Notes: generated by a model not told the origin, from the letters alone. A stretch of 52,021 bases of DNA from an uncultured Campylobacter sp. (GCF_937981295.1 NZ_CALJPC010000031.1:1-52021); one strand, 5' to 3'; counted from the stretch's first letter, positions 33,049 through 42,068 are shown. Made by a program: numbers and translations.

Positions 33049-34202
33049 AGATTGTGCATTGCGGCATTTTCAACGAATACGACGACGGTAGTTTTTTCTA
33101 CGGCATGGAGCGCAAGATCAGCCACGGACTCGTTCGCGGCGGGCACTTCGTCTATGATTTTAGCTACCGCGATTGGGAGCGGAGCTTGCGCTTTTGCGGG
33201 CTGAAAAACAGCGGGTTAGAGAAGATGAACGCCAAGCTCGTGCGTACCTGCGAAAATATCGGCGCCGATCTGCTTTTAATCGGCAAAGGCGAAAAGATCA
33301 GTCTTGGCACGCTGCGGGCGATAAAATCGGCACTTCCTAAGATCAAAATCGCGATCTGGTACGTCGATCATCTACAAGAAAAACGGGAATTTTTCGAAAA
33401 GCTAAGCTTCATCGACGTGTTTTTTTGGGCGAATGCGCTGAAGCTGCGCGATCTTTCTGCAAGATACGGCGCAAAATTCGCCTTTTTCCCAAACATCTCC
33501 GACGCGGCGTTTGATAGACGCCTAGACGCTGCTAAAACGACCGACGTGATCTACATAGCGCGCGATTATCAAGAGGACGTGAGGTATAAATTTGCGCTTT
33601 TGCTGCGCGATTTTTGCGAAAAAGAGGGGCTTAGGCTTAAAATTTTTGCAAGCCTCGGCGCACCTGCCGTATTCGGCGATAAATTTCATCGCGAGATCGC
33701 GGCTGCGAAGATCGCGATAAATTTTAATCGCGACGACGAGCTTGAGTGCGCGCGTGCTCATAAATTGCTCGGCGCGAGCGACCGCATGGCACAGTTTTTG
33801 GGCTGTGGCGTCTGCACTTTTAGCCCCAAGATCGCGGGGTTTGAACGGCTTTACGAGGATGGCTCGGAGATAGTTTATTTTGATGATCCTGCGGATTGCT
33901 TTTCAAAGATAAAATGCCTTCTTACTAGCGGCGAATACGCGCACATTGCGCAGTGCGGCAGAGCCAAGACGCTAAGGATCGCAAATGCCGCCCGAGTGGC
34001 AAAATTTATGCTTGAGACGATCTTTGAAGAGAGCTTCGGCGCAGATACTTGCGGTGAAATTTCTGATGAAAAATGCAGCGAGAGCGTCGGCGAACGTCGC
34101 GGCGTACTAAGCGGAAAAGATAAAAACGAGCGGAGCGATTTTTACAGCGAGCCTTACGAATGGCGCGAGTTCGTCTATAAAAACGGAGAGAAATTCAGAT
34201 GA
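33036..34202 (+). CDS. CgeB-like glycosyltransferase
   Basis: A 388-residue protein resembling the CgeB/GT1-like family of cytosolic glycosyltransferases: an N-terminal domain with GADLLLIGKGEKISLGTLRAIK and IAIWYVDHLQEKREFF, then a C-terminal donor-type domain with AKIAINFNRDDE, ASDRMAQFLGCGVCTFSPKIAGFERLYEDGSEIVYFDDPADC. The last 45 residues are Ser/Glu/Lys/Gly-rich and look like another disordered addition before the C-terminal PYEWREFVYKNGEKF. The ATG at 33036 follows GAGGAG and lies within the end of the preceding gene. Sugar specificity unknown. Confidence 0.78.
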   Translation: MRSLKIVHCGIFNEYDDGSFFYGMERKISHGLVRGGHFVYDFSYRDWERSLRFCGLKNSGLEKMNAKLVRTCENIGADLLLIGKGEKISLGTLRAIKSALPKIKIAIWYVDHLQEKREFFEKLSFIDVFFWANALKLRDLSARYGAKFAFFPNISDAAFDRRLDAAKTTDVIYIARDYQEDVRYKFALLLRDFCEKEGLRLKIFASLGAPAVFGDKFHREIAAAKIAINFNRDDELECARAHKLLGASDRMAQFLGCGVCTFSPKIAGFERLYEDGSEIVYFDDPADCFSKIKCLLTSGEYAHIAQCGRAKTLRIANAARVAKFMLETIFEESFGADTCGEISDEKCSESVGERRGVLSGKDKNERSDFYSEPYEWREFVYKNGEKFR

Positions 34203-34990
34203 TTTATTTTGTAGCCTTTCTGATCTTTGCCGCCGCGGTAGGTGTTTCGATGCGGTATAACTGGTGGCGGATCCCGCAGGGCTGGCATAAGGCGCGGGTG
34301 TTGATGTATCATAGCGTAGAGGAGCACAAGGGCGATAAATTCGATAAATGGCGGCTAAAGCCTGCGGATTTTGAAAGACAGATCGCGTGGCTTGCGAAAA
34401 ACGGCTTTAAAAGCTTTAAATTTGGCGAGCTTATCGCGCTAGAGCGGCTGCCTAAAAAGGCTGTTTGCATCACATTCGATGACGGGTTTGAAAATAATTT
34501 TACTAGCGCCTTTGAAATTTTGAAAAAATACAATTTCAAAGCGAGCATATTTTTGGTGCCGGACGCCGTGCAAAACGACTGGGAGCGCGCCAACACCGCT
34601 CATCTTGCACGGATGCTAAACGAGGAACAAATTTTAAAAATGCAGGCAAGCGGGCTAGTTGAGTTCGGCGCGCATACGATGCACCACGTAAATTTAGACC
34701 TTACCTACGCGAGCGATCCGCAGCTCGCCGCAGACGAGATCATCGCGTCTAAGGCTCGCGTAGCGCGTATTTGCGGACAGCCTTGCGAGGTGTTTGCCTA
34801 CCCCTACGGTAAATTTAACGACGAAATTTTAAATATCGCCAGATCAAATTTCAAAGGCGCGGTGGTCGTCAAGCGCGGACTTTACGAGGCGGGCGACGAC
34901 AAATACGCCGTAAAGCGTATCGGCATTTTGGGCACGGAGGGGTTTTTTGATTTTTGGCTGAAATTTACGAGGATAAGGAACAAACTATGA
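34199..34990 (+). CDS. polysaccharide deacetylase (second copy)
   Basis: A 263-residue paralogue of the deacetylase at 31040, with the same membrane anchor (residues 2-17), VLMYHSVEEHKGDKFDKWRLKPADFERQIAWLAKNGF near the N-terminus, and the catalytic motifs VCITFDDGFENN and FGAHTMHHVNL. FAYPYGKFNDE follows. It is more similar in layout to its paralogue than to typical peptidoglycan deacetylases, suggesting duplication within the operon and two related sugars or positions as substrates. It overlaps both neighbours by 4 nt. Confidence 0.88.
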   Translation: MIYFVAFLIFAAAVGVSMRYNWWRIPQGWHKARVLMYHSVEEHKGDKFDKWRLKPADFERQIAWLAKNGFKSFKFGELIALERLPKKAVCITFDDGFENNFTSAFEILKKYNFKASIFLVPDAVQNDWERANTAHLARMLNEEQILKMQASGLVEFGAHTMHHVNLDLTYASDPQLAADEIIASKARVARICGQPCEVFAYPYGKFNDEILNIARSNFKGAVVVKRGLYEAGDDKYAVKRIGILGTEGFFDFWLKFTRIRNKL

Positions 34991-35742
34991 TTAAAGCGTC
35001 CGTTTATGCGATAGTGATGAATGAGGAGCGCCACATCGAGCGTATGCTGCGTAGCGTGGCGGATTTCGCCGAGATCATAATCGTCGATAGCGGCAGCACC
35101 GATGCCACGCTGCAGATCGCGCGTAAATTTACCGATAAAATTTACCATCACGACTGGCGGGGCGAGGGGGTGCAGAAAAACTACGCGTTTTCGCTATGTA
35201 GCAACGAATGGGTGCTAAATCTCGACGGCGATGAGGAGGTAAGCCCTGAGCTAAAAGGCGAGATAGAGGAGTTTATGAGCCAGAGCGATTATTCGGCGCT
35301 GGATATTAAATTTCATGAATACTCGCTCGGGCGCAAGTGCTCGGATCTCGTGCGCAAAAATACTCACATCCGCTTCTTTCGCAAGGAGTGCGGCGAATAT
35401 AAAAATATGGGGGTGCACGCGCAAATTTCGATCATAAAAGGCGCGGTGAAAAAGAGCAAATTTTGCATCAACCATTTTAGCGAAAAGCCGATCGCCGAGC
35501 TCGTTATGAAAAATAACAACTACTCCACGCTGCGCGCGCAGGGGGATTTTGAGAAGGGCAAAAAGCCGAGCTTTGCGAAGCTTTTGCTGATCTATCCGTT
35601 TGCGTTTTTTAAATCATACATTTTGCGCAGATCGCTTTTTGACGGGCGCAAGGGATTTATCACGGCAAATATTAACGCATTTTACGCGTTTTTAAAAGAG
35701 GCGAAACTTTACGAGAAGTATCTTAAAAAGGGCGAAGATTAA
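34987..35742 (+). CDS. GT2-family glycosyltransferase (WaaE/KdtX-like)
   Basis: A 251-residue GT-A glycosyltransferase: ASVYAIVMNEERHIERMLRS and EIIIVDSGSTDATLQIA at the N-terminus, then WVLNLDGDEEVSPEL with the acidic metal-binding motif. This resembles the WaaE/KdtX group that adds glucose to inner-core heptose. I chose ATG 34987, which overlaps the deacetylase stop (ATGA); the open frame extends 33 nt upstream without a better start. It is the last gene of the LOS operon and is followed by an inverted repeat. Confidence 0.87.
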   Translation: MIKASVYAIVMNEERHIERMLRSVADFAEIIIVDSGSTDATLQIARKFTDKIYHHDWRGEGVQKNYAFSLCSNEWVLNLDGDEEVSPELKGEIEEFMSQSDYSALDIKFHEYSLGRKCSDLVRKNTHIRFFRKECGEYKNMGVHAQISIIKGAVKKSKFCINHFSEKPIAELVMKNNNYSTLRAQGDFEKGKKPSFAKLLLIYPFAFFKSYILRRSLFDGRKGFITANINAFYAFLKEAKLYEKYLKKGED

Positions 35743-35746
35743 TCGA

Positions 35747-35772
35747 AATGATAGAAAATTTTAGCTATCATT
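35747..35772. terminator. inverted repeat between the LOS operon and purL
   Basis: AATGATAG (35747-35754) and CTATCATT (35765-35772) are perfect 8-nt arms around AAAATTTTAG. It begins 4 nt after the last LOS gene. There is no T-run after it, so it is a possible end-of-operon hairpin rather than a proven intrinsic terminator. Confidence 0.4.
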
Positions 35773-35806
35773 GGAACCTAAATTTAACGGCGAAAAGGGC
35801 GAAAAA

Positions 35807-38002
35807 ATGGACAAAAAAGTAATAGCGGCACATAAAATTTCAGACGAAGAATATGAAAAAATTTTAAAAATTTTAGGTCGCGAGCCGAATCTGCTCGAGC
35901 TTGGGATTTTTAGCGCGATGTGGAGCGAGCACTGTAGCTACAAATCGAGCAAAAAATATTTAAGCGGCTTCCCGACCAAGGCGCCTTGGGTCATCCAGGG
36001 CCCCGGCGAAAATGCAGGCGTCATCGACATCGGCGGCGGTATGGCTGCGGTTTTTAAGATGGAAAGCCACAACCACCCTAGCTTCATCGAGCCTTTTCAG
36101 GGCGCTGCGACCGGCGTGGGCGGGATACTGCGCGATATCTTTACGATGGGCGCGCGCGTCGAGGCCAATATGAACTCGCTTCGCTTCGGCGAGGTGCGAG
36201 GAAGAAGCGAAAATGCGCGCAAGCAGCGATATCTGCTAAAAGGCGCGGTTGCAGGCATCGCGCACTACGGCAACTGCATGGGCATCCCTACTATCGGCGG
36301 CGAGACGAGCTTTGATAAGAGCTTTGACGGCAATATTTTGGTTAATGCCTTTGCTCTGGGTATCGTTAAAAAGGATGAAATTTTCTACGGCAGGGCCGAA
36401 GGCGTGGGCAACAGCGTGATCTACGTGGGCTCTAAGACCGGTCGTGATGGGCTCGGCGGAGCCGTGATGGCGAGCGATAGCTTCAACGACGCGAACAAAT
36501 CTCTGCGCCCGACCGTGCAGGTGGGCGATCCGTTCGCCGAAAAGCTGCTGATGGAGGCGTGCTTGGAGCTTTTTAAAACCGATTACGTCGTGGGTATCCA
36601 GGATATGGGTGCGGCGGGGCTTACTTCAAGCAGCTTTGAGATGGCGGGGCGCAGCGGCAGCGGCATGCGGTTAAATTTGGATCGCGTACCGATGCGCGAG
36701 GCAGGGATGAGCCCGTATGAGCTGATGCTAAGTGAGAGCCAAGAGCGTATGCTGATCTGCGCCAAAAAGGGCTGCGAGGAGAAAATCAAAGAAATTTTTG
36801 CCAAATGGGATCTTGACGCCGCCGTAATCGGCGAGGTAACGGATAGCGGCAAGATGGAGCTTTTTTGGCACGGCGAGCTAGCGGGCGTTATCCCGATCGA
36901 GCCGCTTAGCGAAGCCGCACCCGTGCTGGATCGCCCGATAAAAGAGCCTGCATATATGGCGCAGATCGCGCAACAAAATTTATGCAGCTGCGGTGCGAGC
37001 GAGCGCGAGCTGGACGCGGCGTTTGATAAAATTTTTGGGGACCCCGAAGTACTAAATAAATCCTACATCTACGATCAATACGATGCCAACGTAGGGCTAA
37101 ACTCCGCCAAGCGTCCCGGCATGCTGGGCGCTGCTGTGATGCGAGTTAAGCAAAACGGCGTCAAGCTTGCGATGGCTGCGGACTGCAACACGCGGATGAA
37201 TTACATCCATCCTCGCATAGGCGCGGCGCTTGCGGTAGCGTCGGCGGGGCGAAAGGTCGCGATGAGCGGCGCGACGCCTCTAGCTATCACCGACTGCCTA
37301 AACTACGGCAATCCGCAAAATCCCGAGGTTATGTGGCAGTTCGCGCAGGGCTGCGAGGGGATCAAGCAGGCTTGCGCCGCGCTAAATACCCCCGTCGTAA
37401 GCGGCAATGTAAGCCTTTATAACGAAACGGGCGGCGTTAGCATCCAGCCCACTCCCGCGATCGTGTGCGTGGGCACGAACGAGGGCGAGATCATCCCTAG
37501 CGATTTTTGCGCTAGCGGCGTGAGCGTCTATCTGGTAGGCGATACGAAGGGAGTTTTTGCGGGTTCGCTTTATATGAAAGCGGTGGAAAACCGCGTCGCA
37601 GGCAGCCTGCCCGAGTTAAATTTAAAAGCCGAGCGCGCTTTGTGGGACTTCGCGATCGAGGCGGGCAGGAGCGGAGTTTTGGAATTTGCAAACTCTGTAG
37701 GAATCGGCGGCGTGGCGATTACACTTGCGAAGATGGCGTGCGTAGGCGGCGTAGGCGGCGAGTTTGAGATGAGCTGCGACGATAGCAGAGATATTTTCGA
37801 CGAGAGCTTTTCGCGCGCGATTTTCGGCGTCCGCGACGAGGCGAAATTTAAAGAGCTGGCCGCAAAATACGGGCTAAGCTTGATGCGCCTAGGCATCAGC
37901 GGCGGCGAAGTGTTTCGCATAAATTCCGTCCATAAAAATCTCGCTGCATTAAAAGAAATTTACTTCGGCGAGTTCGCCAAGATCATAAAGAGCGAAGACT
38001 AG
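35807..38002 (+). CDS. purL: phosphoribosylformylglycinamidine synthase, PurL subunit
   Basis: A 731-residue small-type PurL, which with PurQ and PurS converts FGAR to FGAM in purine synthesis. The family segments NLLELGIFSAMWSEHCSYKSSKK, ESHNHPSFIEPFQGAATGVGG, GETSFDKSF, GIQDMGAAGLTSSSFEMAGRSGSGM and VVSGNVSLYNET are all intact. I chose ATG 35807, which follows AAAAGGGC and gives the usual length; a TTG at 35771 adds 12 residues without family match. It is separated from the LOS operon by a hairpin, and the next gene starts 3 nt after its stop. Confidence 0.96.
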   Translation: MDKKVIAAHKISDEEYEKILKILGREPNLLELGIFSAMWSEHCSYKSSKKYLSGFPTKAPWVIQGPGENAGVIDIGGGMAAVFKMESHNHPSFIEPFQGAATGVGGILRDIFTMGARVEANMNSLRFGEVRGRSENARKQRYLLKGAVAGIAHYGNCMGIPTIGGETSFDKSFDGNILVNAFALGIVKKDEIFYGRAEGVGNSVIYVGSKTGRDGLGGAVMASDSFNDANKSLRPTVQVGDPFAEKLLMEACLELFKTDYVVGIQDMGAAGLTSSSFEMAGRSGSGMRLNLDRVPMREAGMSPYELMLSESQERMLICAKKGCEEKIKEIFAKWDLDAAVIGEVTDSGKMELFWHGELAGVIPIEPLSEAAPVLDRPIKEPAYMAQIAQQNLCSCGASERELDAAFDKIFGDPEVLNKSYIYDQYDANVGLNSAKRPGMLGAAVMRVKQNGVKLAMAADCNTRMNYIHPRIGAALAVASAGRKVAMSGATPLAITDCLNYGNPQNPEVMWQFAQGCEGIKQACAALNTPVVSGNVSLYNETGGVSIQPTPAIVCVGTNEGEIIPSDFCASGVSVYLVGDTKGVFAGSLYMKAVENRVAGSLPELNLKAERALWDFAIEAGRSGVLEFANSVGIGGVAITLAKMACVGGVGGEFEMSCDDSRDIFDESFSRAIFGVRDEAKFKELAAKYGLSLMRLGISGGEVFRINSVHKNLAALKEIYFGEFAKIIKSED

Positions 38003-38005
38003 CGC

Positions 38006-38986
38006 GTGCTTAGCATCATATTTCTTTTAATCGCGCTGTATATTTTCGCGCAGATCGGCGTGGCTTTCGGCAACTCCGGCTATCGCGGCAAGGCGCAAAT
38101 GCAGCTAGGAGAGGCTAAAATTTTAGTAGCGCTTCTAGCCAAGGTCGCCAAAAGCGACGGGCACGTAAGCGAGTCCGAAGCCGCGATGATAAGCGAAATT
38201 TTAGACGATTTGGTGCGCCAAATGGGCGCCGGCGAACGCGAACGCGAGGCACTGAAGCTCGTTTATAAGCTCGAGAAAGAAAACCTCGCAAACGTGCGCG
38301 AGCTTGCCGAAAAATATAACCAAACCTACCGCCCGAGTCCGAGTCGCAAAACGGGGCTAATCTATTTCTTTTTAAATTTAGCCTACGTCGATCGCGGTTT
38401 TAGCGCGGCAGAGCGGCGCACAATCTCGCAGATTTGTGACGGATTGGGCATTGCGGAGCATATCCAAAGCCAGATATTCGCGACCTTTGAGCGCAGCTTT
38501 TACGGCACATATTACGAAAACGGCGGCTCGCAAAGTAGCTCCGCTTACGACGAATACGACGGCTATAGCACAAGAAGCGGCGGGTATTGGGACAAATACG
38601 GCGGCAGAAGCACGGGCGGCTACGGAAGTAGCAGTTACGGCGGCGGTACGGGCTACGGCTATGGCGGCACGGCGGGTTCGGGCTATGGAGGCTCGCAAAG
38701 TTCGAGCGGCTCATACGGCGGGTATTCGAGTGGATATGGCGGCTATTCGGGCGGCTCGCAAGGCTCCGCCAAAAGCAAAAGAGATCCGTATGAAATTTTG
38801 GGGCTCTCCAAGGACGCTACGTTTAACGAGATCAAGAAAAAATATCGCGAACTTGTTAAAAAATACCATCCCGACATTCTGATGGGCAAGGGCGCGGACG
38901 AGGAGATTATCCAAGAGGGCACGAAGAAGCTTCAGGAGATCAACGAGGCGTATAAAATTTTAAAGGAGCGCTTCGGCGAGAAGTAG
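38006..38986 (+). CDS. TerB- and J-domain membrane co-chaperone (DjlA-like)
   Basis: A 326-residue protein with an N-terminal membrane anchor (residues 1-20), a TerB-like helical domain (about 30-160; VALLAKVAKSDGHVSESEAAMI and LAYVDRGFSAAERRTI), a Gly/Ser/Tyr-rich linker (about 170-255), and a C-terminal J domain with the HPD motif (VKKYHPDIL). This order matches DjlA, an inner-membrane Hsp40 that stimulates DnaK. The linker of GYGG/SYGG/YSGG units is unusually long and prion-like in composition. The start is GTG 38006. Confidence 0.85.
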   Translation: MLSIIFLLIALYIFAQIGVAFGNSGYRGKAQMQLGEAKILVALLAKVAKSDGHVSESEAAMISEILDDLVRQMGAGEREREALKLVYKLEKENLANVRELAEKYNQTYRPSPSRKTGLIYFFLNLAYVDRGFSAAERRTISQICDGLGIAEHIQSQIFATFERSFYGTYYENGGSQSSSAYDEYDGYSTRSGGYWDKYGGRSTGGYGSSSYGGGTGYGYGGTAGSGYGGSQSSSGSYGGYSSGYGGYSGGSQGSAKSKRDPYEILGLSKDATFNEIKKKYRELVKKYHPDILMGKGADEEIIQEGTKKLQEINEAYKILKERFGEK

Positions 38987-39101
38987 GGCGAGCAAATTTT
39001 AAAATTTGAGGGCGCAGAGCGTCTTGAAATTTTAAAATAGGATAGCGAGACGGCGGTAAAGTGCAAGGTGCGGCGAAAGATTAGAATTTAAGGAGTAATA
39101 A

Positions 39102-39743
39102 ATGAAAAATTTTATAATTTTTGCCGTTTTGGCGGCACTACTTGGAGGATGCGCGAGCAAAAAAGATCAAAGCAAGATTGCCCGATCGGAAGATAGCGTA
39201 TTGCTAAGTTATGACAAAAATATTTCCACCAGATACCGAGCCCATAACGGAAAACTTTATAAAAATGGCAAAGTGTTAGGCAAATATCTTACGGCACCGG
39301 GACTTGGTACGCACATTTATACTGATGAAATGGGAAATGGTTATATAGATCCCAGCGCGACAAAGGAACATAATTCTAAAAAAATTACGGAGATAATATT
39401 CGTTCCGAACGAATTTATTAAAGTGATCTCTTATAGCCATAATGACGGCGTTTGCAAGGCATTGTCCGCAGGAAAATATGTTCATATAAAGGAGTATATT
39501 ACTATTTATTCACGAGGCGAGCCGATCGTGGCATATAGTTATGATGTTTTGATGTCAAGAAAAGGAATGGGGAAAATTTCATCCAGGTATGATTTCGTTA
39601 ATGAAAAGTTATCTTATGTGGATAAAAAAATTTTAGAAAAACTAAATTCGACAGTAGCAGATCATGTGCAAGCATCCGTCGTACTTAGCGGTGCCACGCT
39701 TCTTGGTCTGCTTTGCAGAGAAAAGTCTAAAAGATTGGATTAA
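39102..39743 (+). CDS. lipoprotein of a local four-member family, subtype A
   Basis: A 213-residue lipoprotein; the lipobox ALLGGC places the acylated Cys at residue 17. The mature part carries the family pattern seen in all four local paralogues: GKLYKNGKVLGKY, then NDGVCKALSAGKYVHIKEY. The segment KISSRYDFVNEKLSYV near 163-178 is shared with the copy at 40386 (VISRYEYVSSRLKN), defining subtype A. AAGGAG precedes the ATG. The first 52 nt of the coding sequence are identical to those of the gene at 39760. Function unknown; the protein is anchored in the outer or inner membrane, facing the periplasm or surface. Confidence 0.75.
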   Translation: MKNFIIFAVLAALLGGCASKKDQSKIARSEDSVLLSYDKNISTRYRAHNGKLYKNGKVLGKYLTAPGLGTHIYTDEMGNGYIDPSATKEHNSKKITEIIFVPNEFIKVISYSHNDGVCKALSAGKYVHIKEYITIYSRGEPIVAYSYDVLMSRKGMGKISSRYDFVNEKLSYVDKKILEKLNSTVADHVQASVVLSGATLLGLLCREKSKRLD

Positions 39744-39759
39744 ATTTAAGGAGCGATGA

Positions 39760-40371
39760 ATGAAAAATTTTATAATTTTTGCCGTTTTGGCGGCACTACT
39801 TGGAGGATGCGGGATATTGCGCCCGGCTAAAAGCGATAAGGAGTTTAAATTTTACGACGGCAACAAAACCGTAATCTATAAATTTGCGGGCGAGGATCTG
39901 TATGAAAACGGCAAAAATTTAGGCGCGTATTCTATGGATAGAGGTGAGCTTAGGACGCTTGTGCTCGATGAAGCGGGCAAGTCTTACGGCAATAACTACA
40001 AGTCTGCGCTGAATGCCAAGCGGATGAAATTTTATCTTTTTAACGACGAAAGGGCAATGGTATTTAGCATTTGGCACAAAGATGGGATTTGCAGCGTCTA
40101 TAATGCAGGCAGATACGTAAATTTCGACTATACTTCAAATATGTTTAAAGACGGCGATTGGCTTTATGCGGACGGTATAATTTCAAAAAGCGAGAGCTCG
40201 GTGCAAAATATGAGCTCGAAAGGACTAAGCGCATATAAAAATATGAATTTTGAAAAAGCGGTCGATCGCAAAGATACGAAATATATTGCGGAGGAGTTGG
40301 CTGTGGCTGGATTTTTCAAAAAGACGATCGAGGGTCTTAAAACCATGATCTTAGACGATTTTTGCAGATAA
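39760..40371 (+). CDS. lipoprotein of the same family, subtype B
   Basis: A 203-residue lipoprotein with signal and lipobox identical to its upstream neighbour (MKNFIIFAVLAALLGGC). The mature protein is clearly different but keeps the family pattern: DLYENGKNLGAYSMD, KDGICSVYNAGRYVNF, and a Cys near the C-terminus (LDDFCR). MFKDGDWLYADGIIS matches IFQSKEWFNYSGGIS of the copy at 42545, so these two form subtype B. AAGGAGCG precedes the ATG, 16 nt after the previous stop. No known function. Confidence 0.75.
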   Translation: MKNFIIFAVLAALLGGCGILRPAKSDKEFKFYDGNKTVIYKFAGEDLYENGKNLGAYSMDRGELRTLVLDEAGKSYGNNYKSALNAKRMKFYLFNDERAMVFSIWHKDGICSVYNAGRYVNFDYTSNMFKDGDWLYADGIISKSESSVQNMSSKGLSAYKNMNFEKAVDRKDTKYIAEELAVAGFFKKTIEGLKTMILDDFCR

Positions 40372-40385
40372 ACTTCGGGGGAGTT

Positions 40386-41009
40386 ATGGATAAAATTAAA
40401 ATTTTAGCGCTGCTTGCGGCGGTCGCGCTGCTCGCAGGCTGTATGAAGATAAAGTATTCGCAAGCCGAGCTACATCCGGAAAATTCCGTGATGATGAGTT
40501 ACGACGGGCAGACCGTCACCGAGTATAAAATTTCAGGCGGCGTGCTTTTAAAAGATGACGCGATCTTAGGAAGATATGAAGAGGAGGGCTCCAATCTCTA
40601 TCTATTTACGGACGAAAGAGGAGTCGGCGTGGCTAAGGATCAAATTTCGCAACGAGGTCTAAATAAATTTACGATCTACGTTTTTACGCCCAATAAAGAG
40701 CTGCGAATCGCCGAGTATTCCGCAAGCGGCGGCGTTTGCAAGGCCTTTGCGGAGGGCAAATTCGTAAGCCTAAAAGAGCACTTTAGCGGCTACGCTTCCT
40801 CCGCGCCGCTTTATTCATACTCGTTTTTGGCTTCGGTGTCGCAAAACGCGAGCGCAAACGTGATCTCACGCTATGAATACGTGAGCTCAAGACTAAAAAA
40901 TAGTAGGGCATTCTTGCAAAGCCCGCATACGGCTCTAGGCAATACGGTTAAAGAGAGCATCGAGTGGCACCAAGACAAATTGCGCGATATTTGTAAAATA
41001 AAATTTTAA
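40386..41009 (+). CDS. lipoprotein of the same family, subtype A
   Basis: A 207-residue lipoprotein with lipobox ALLAGC (Cys about residue 20). Family pattern: GVLLKDDAILGRYEEEG, SGGVCKAFAEGKFVSLKEHF, and VISRYEYVSSRLKN as in the copy at 39102. I chose ATG 40386 after GGGGGAG, which gives a proper signal peptide; an upstream ATG at 40362 would add eight residues overlapping the preceding gene. The C-terminus RDICKIKF again has a late Cys. It precedes the protease gene by 27 nt. Confidence 0.75.
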   Translation: MDKIKILALLAAVALLAGCMKIKYSQAELHPENSVMMSYDGQTVTEYKISGGVLLKDDAILGRYEEEGSNLYLFTDERGVGVAKDQISQRGLNKFTIYVFTPNKELRIAEYSASGGVCKAFAEGKFVSLKEHFSGYASSAPLYSYSFLASVSQNASANVISRYEYVSSRLKNSRAFLQSPHTALGNTVKESIEWHQDKLRDICKIKF

Positions 41010-41036
41010 AAACCAAACCAACACGAAAGGAAAAAC

Positions 41037-42068
41037 ATGGGATTTTTATCCAAAGACGAAGAGCCGCAGAAGCAGGGCGCCAAAAAGGCAGCGAAGCAAC
41101 CGCCGATCTTGATGAAGCAAACGCAAGAGGTGATCACGAATATCGAGAAATATCTGGGCGCGCCGCTGCTTACCTACTTCAATTCGGGCGCGGGCAGCGT
41201 CTGCGGCAACGACGCGATCAGTATCAACGACCACCTCAAGGGCAAGCATTTCGAAAAACTCTACCTTTACATCAAATCTGACGGCGGCAGCGGTATCGCA
41301 TCGCTTAAGATCGTCTCTATCCTGCGCAACCACTGCGACGAGCTGATCGCGCTGGTGCCGGCAAACTGCGCTTCGGCGGCTACGATGATGGCGCTTGGGG
41401 CGAATAAAATTTTAATGGGACCACTAGGCTATCTCACGTCGGTCGATACCTCGCTGCGCCACGAGCTTTCGCCGGTTACGAACACCAACGATCAAGCCAA
41501 CGTTTCGATGGACGAGCTAAGCCGCGTGGTGAAGCTTTGGAAAAATAACGAGCGCCCGAACGACGAGAATCCGTATAAGGAGCTTTATAAATATATCCAT
41601 CCGCTCGTTTTCGGCGCTGTCGATCGCGCAAGCAGCCTGTCGCTTAAAATTTGCCGCGAAATTCTGCGCTACCACTTCGAAGATGAGCAAAAGATCGCCT
41701 TTATCAGCGACAAGCTAAACAGCGGCTATCCGTCGCACGACTATCCGATCTTATTCAGAGAGGCTAACGAGCTTGGGCTTCAGGTCGAGAAGATGGATAC
41801 GCGCCTAAGCGAGATGCTTCAAATTTTAAACGAGCTCTACGCCGAGATGGGGCAGCGCACCTTCACCGACTTCGATGAGAACAACTACCACGACAACAAC
41901 ATCGCCAATATCATCGAAATTTCGGGATGTCAGATCTACTATCAGATCGACAAGGATTGGTTTTACCGCGAGGAGGAGAAGCGCTGGATCGTGCTAAACG
42001 ACGAGAGTTCGTGGCGCAAAAACGAGATCGACGGCAAAAATATCAAAAACAGCATTTATTATATTTAG
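41037..42068 (+). CDS. ClpP/SppA-fold serine protease (SDH-type), cytosolic
   Basis: A 343-residue protein with a ClpP-fold core: LYLYIKSDGGSGIASLKIVSILR and LVPANCASAATMMALGANKILMGPLGYLTSVDTSL. Ser113 in NCASAA is the likely nucleophile; a His in SGYPSHDYPI may belong to the active site. This resembles the SDH/ClpP-like family of soluble serine proteases. The N-terminus is Lys/Gln-rich and without signal peptide, so the enzyme is probably cytosolic, unlike the lipoproteins around it. AAAGGAAAA precedes the ATG. Substrate unknown; its position inside the lipoprotein cluster may or may not be functional. Confidence 0.75.
   Translation: MGFLSKDEEPQKQGAKKAAKQPPILMKQTQEVITNIEKYLGAPLLTYFNSGAGSVCGNDAISINDHLKGKHFEKLYLYIKSDGGSGIASLKIVSILRNHCDELIALVPANCASAATMMALGANKILMGPLGYLTSVDTSLRHELSPVTNTNDQANVSMDELSRVVKLWKNNERPNDENPYKELYKYIHPLVFGAVDRASSLSLKICREILRYHFEDEQKIAFISDKLNSGYPSHDYPILFREANELGLQVEKMDTRLSEMLQILNELYAEMGQRTFTDFDENNYHDNNIANIIEISGCQIYYQIDKDWFYREEEKRWIVLNDESSWRKNEIDGKNIKNSIYYI

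Noticed and set aside
38378..38714. Two minus-strand and one plus-strand overlapping frames across the Gly/Tyr-rich linker
   Set aside because: Arg/Ala/Ser-rich shadows of GGC/TAC-rich repeats in the J-domain protein gene; no initiation signals.
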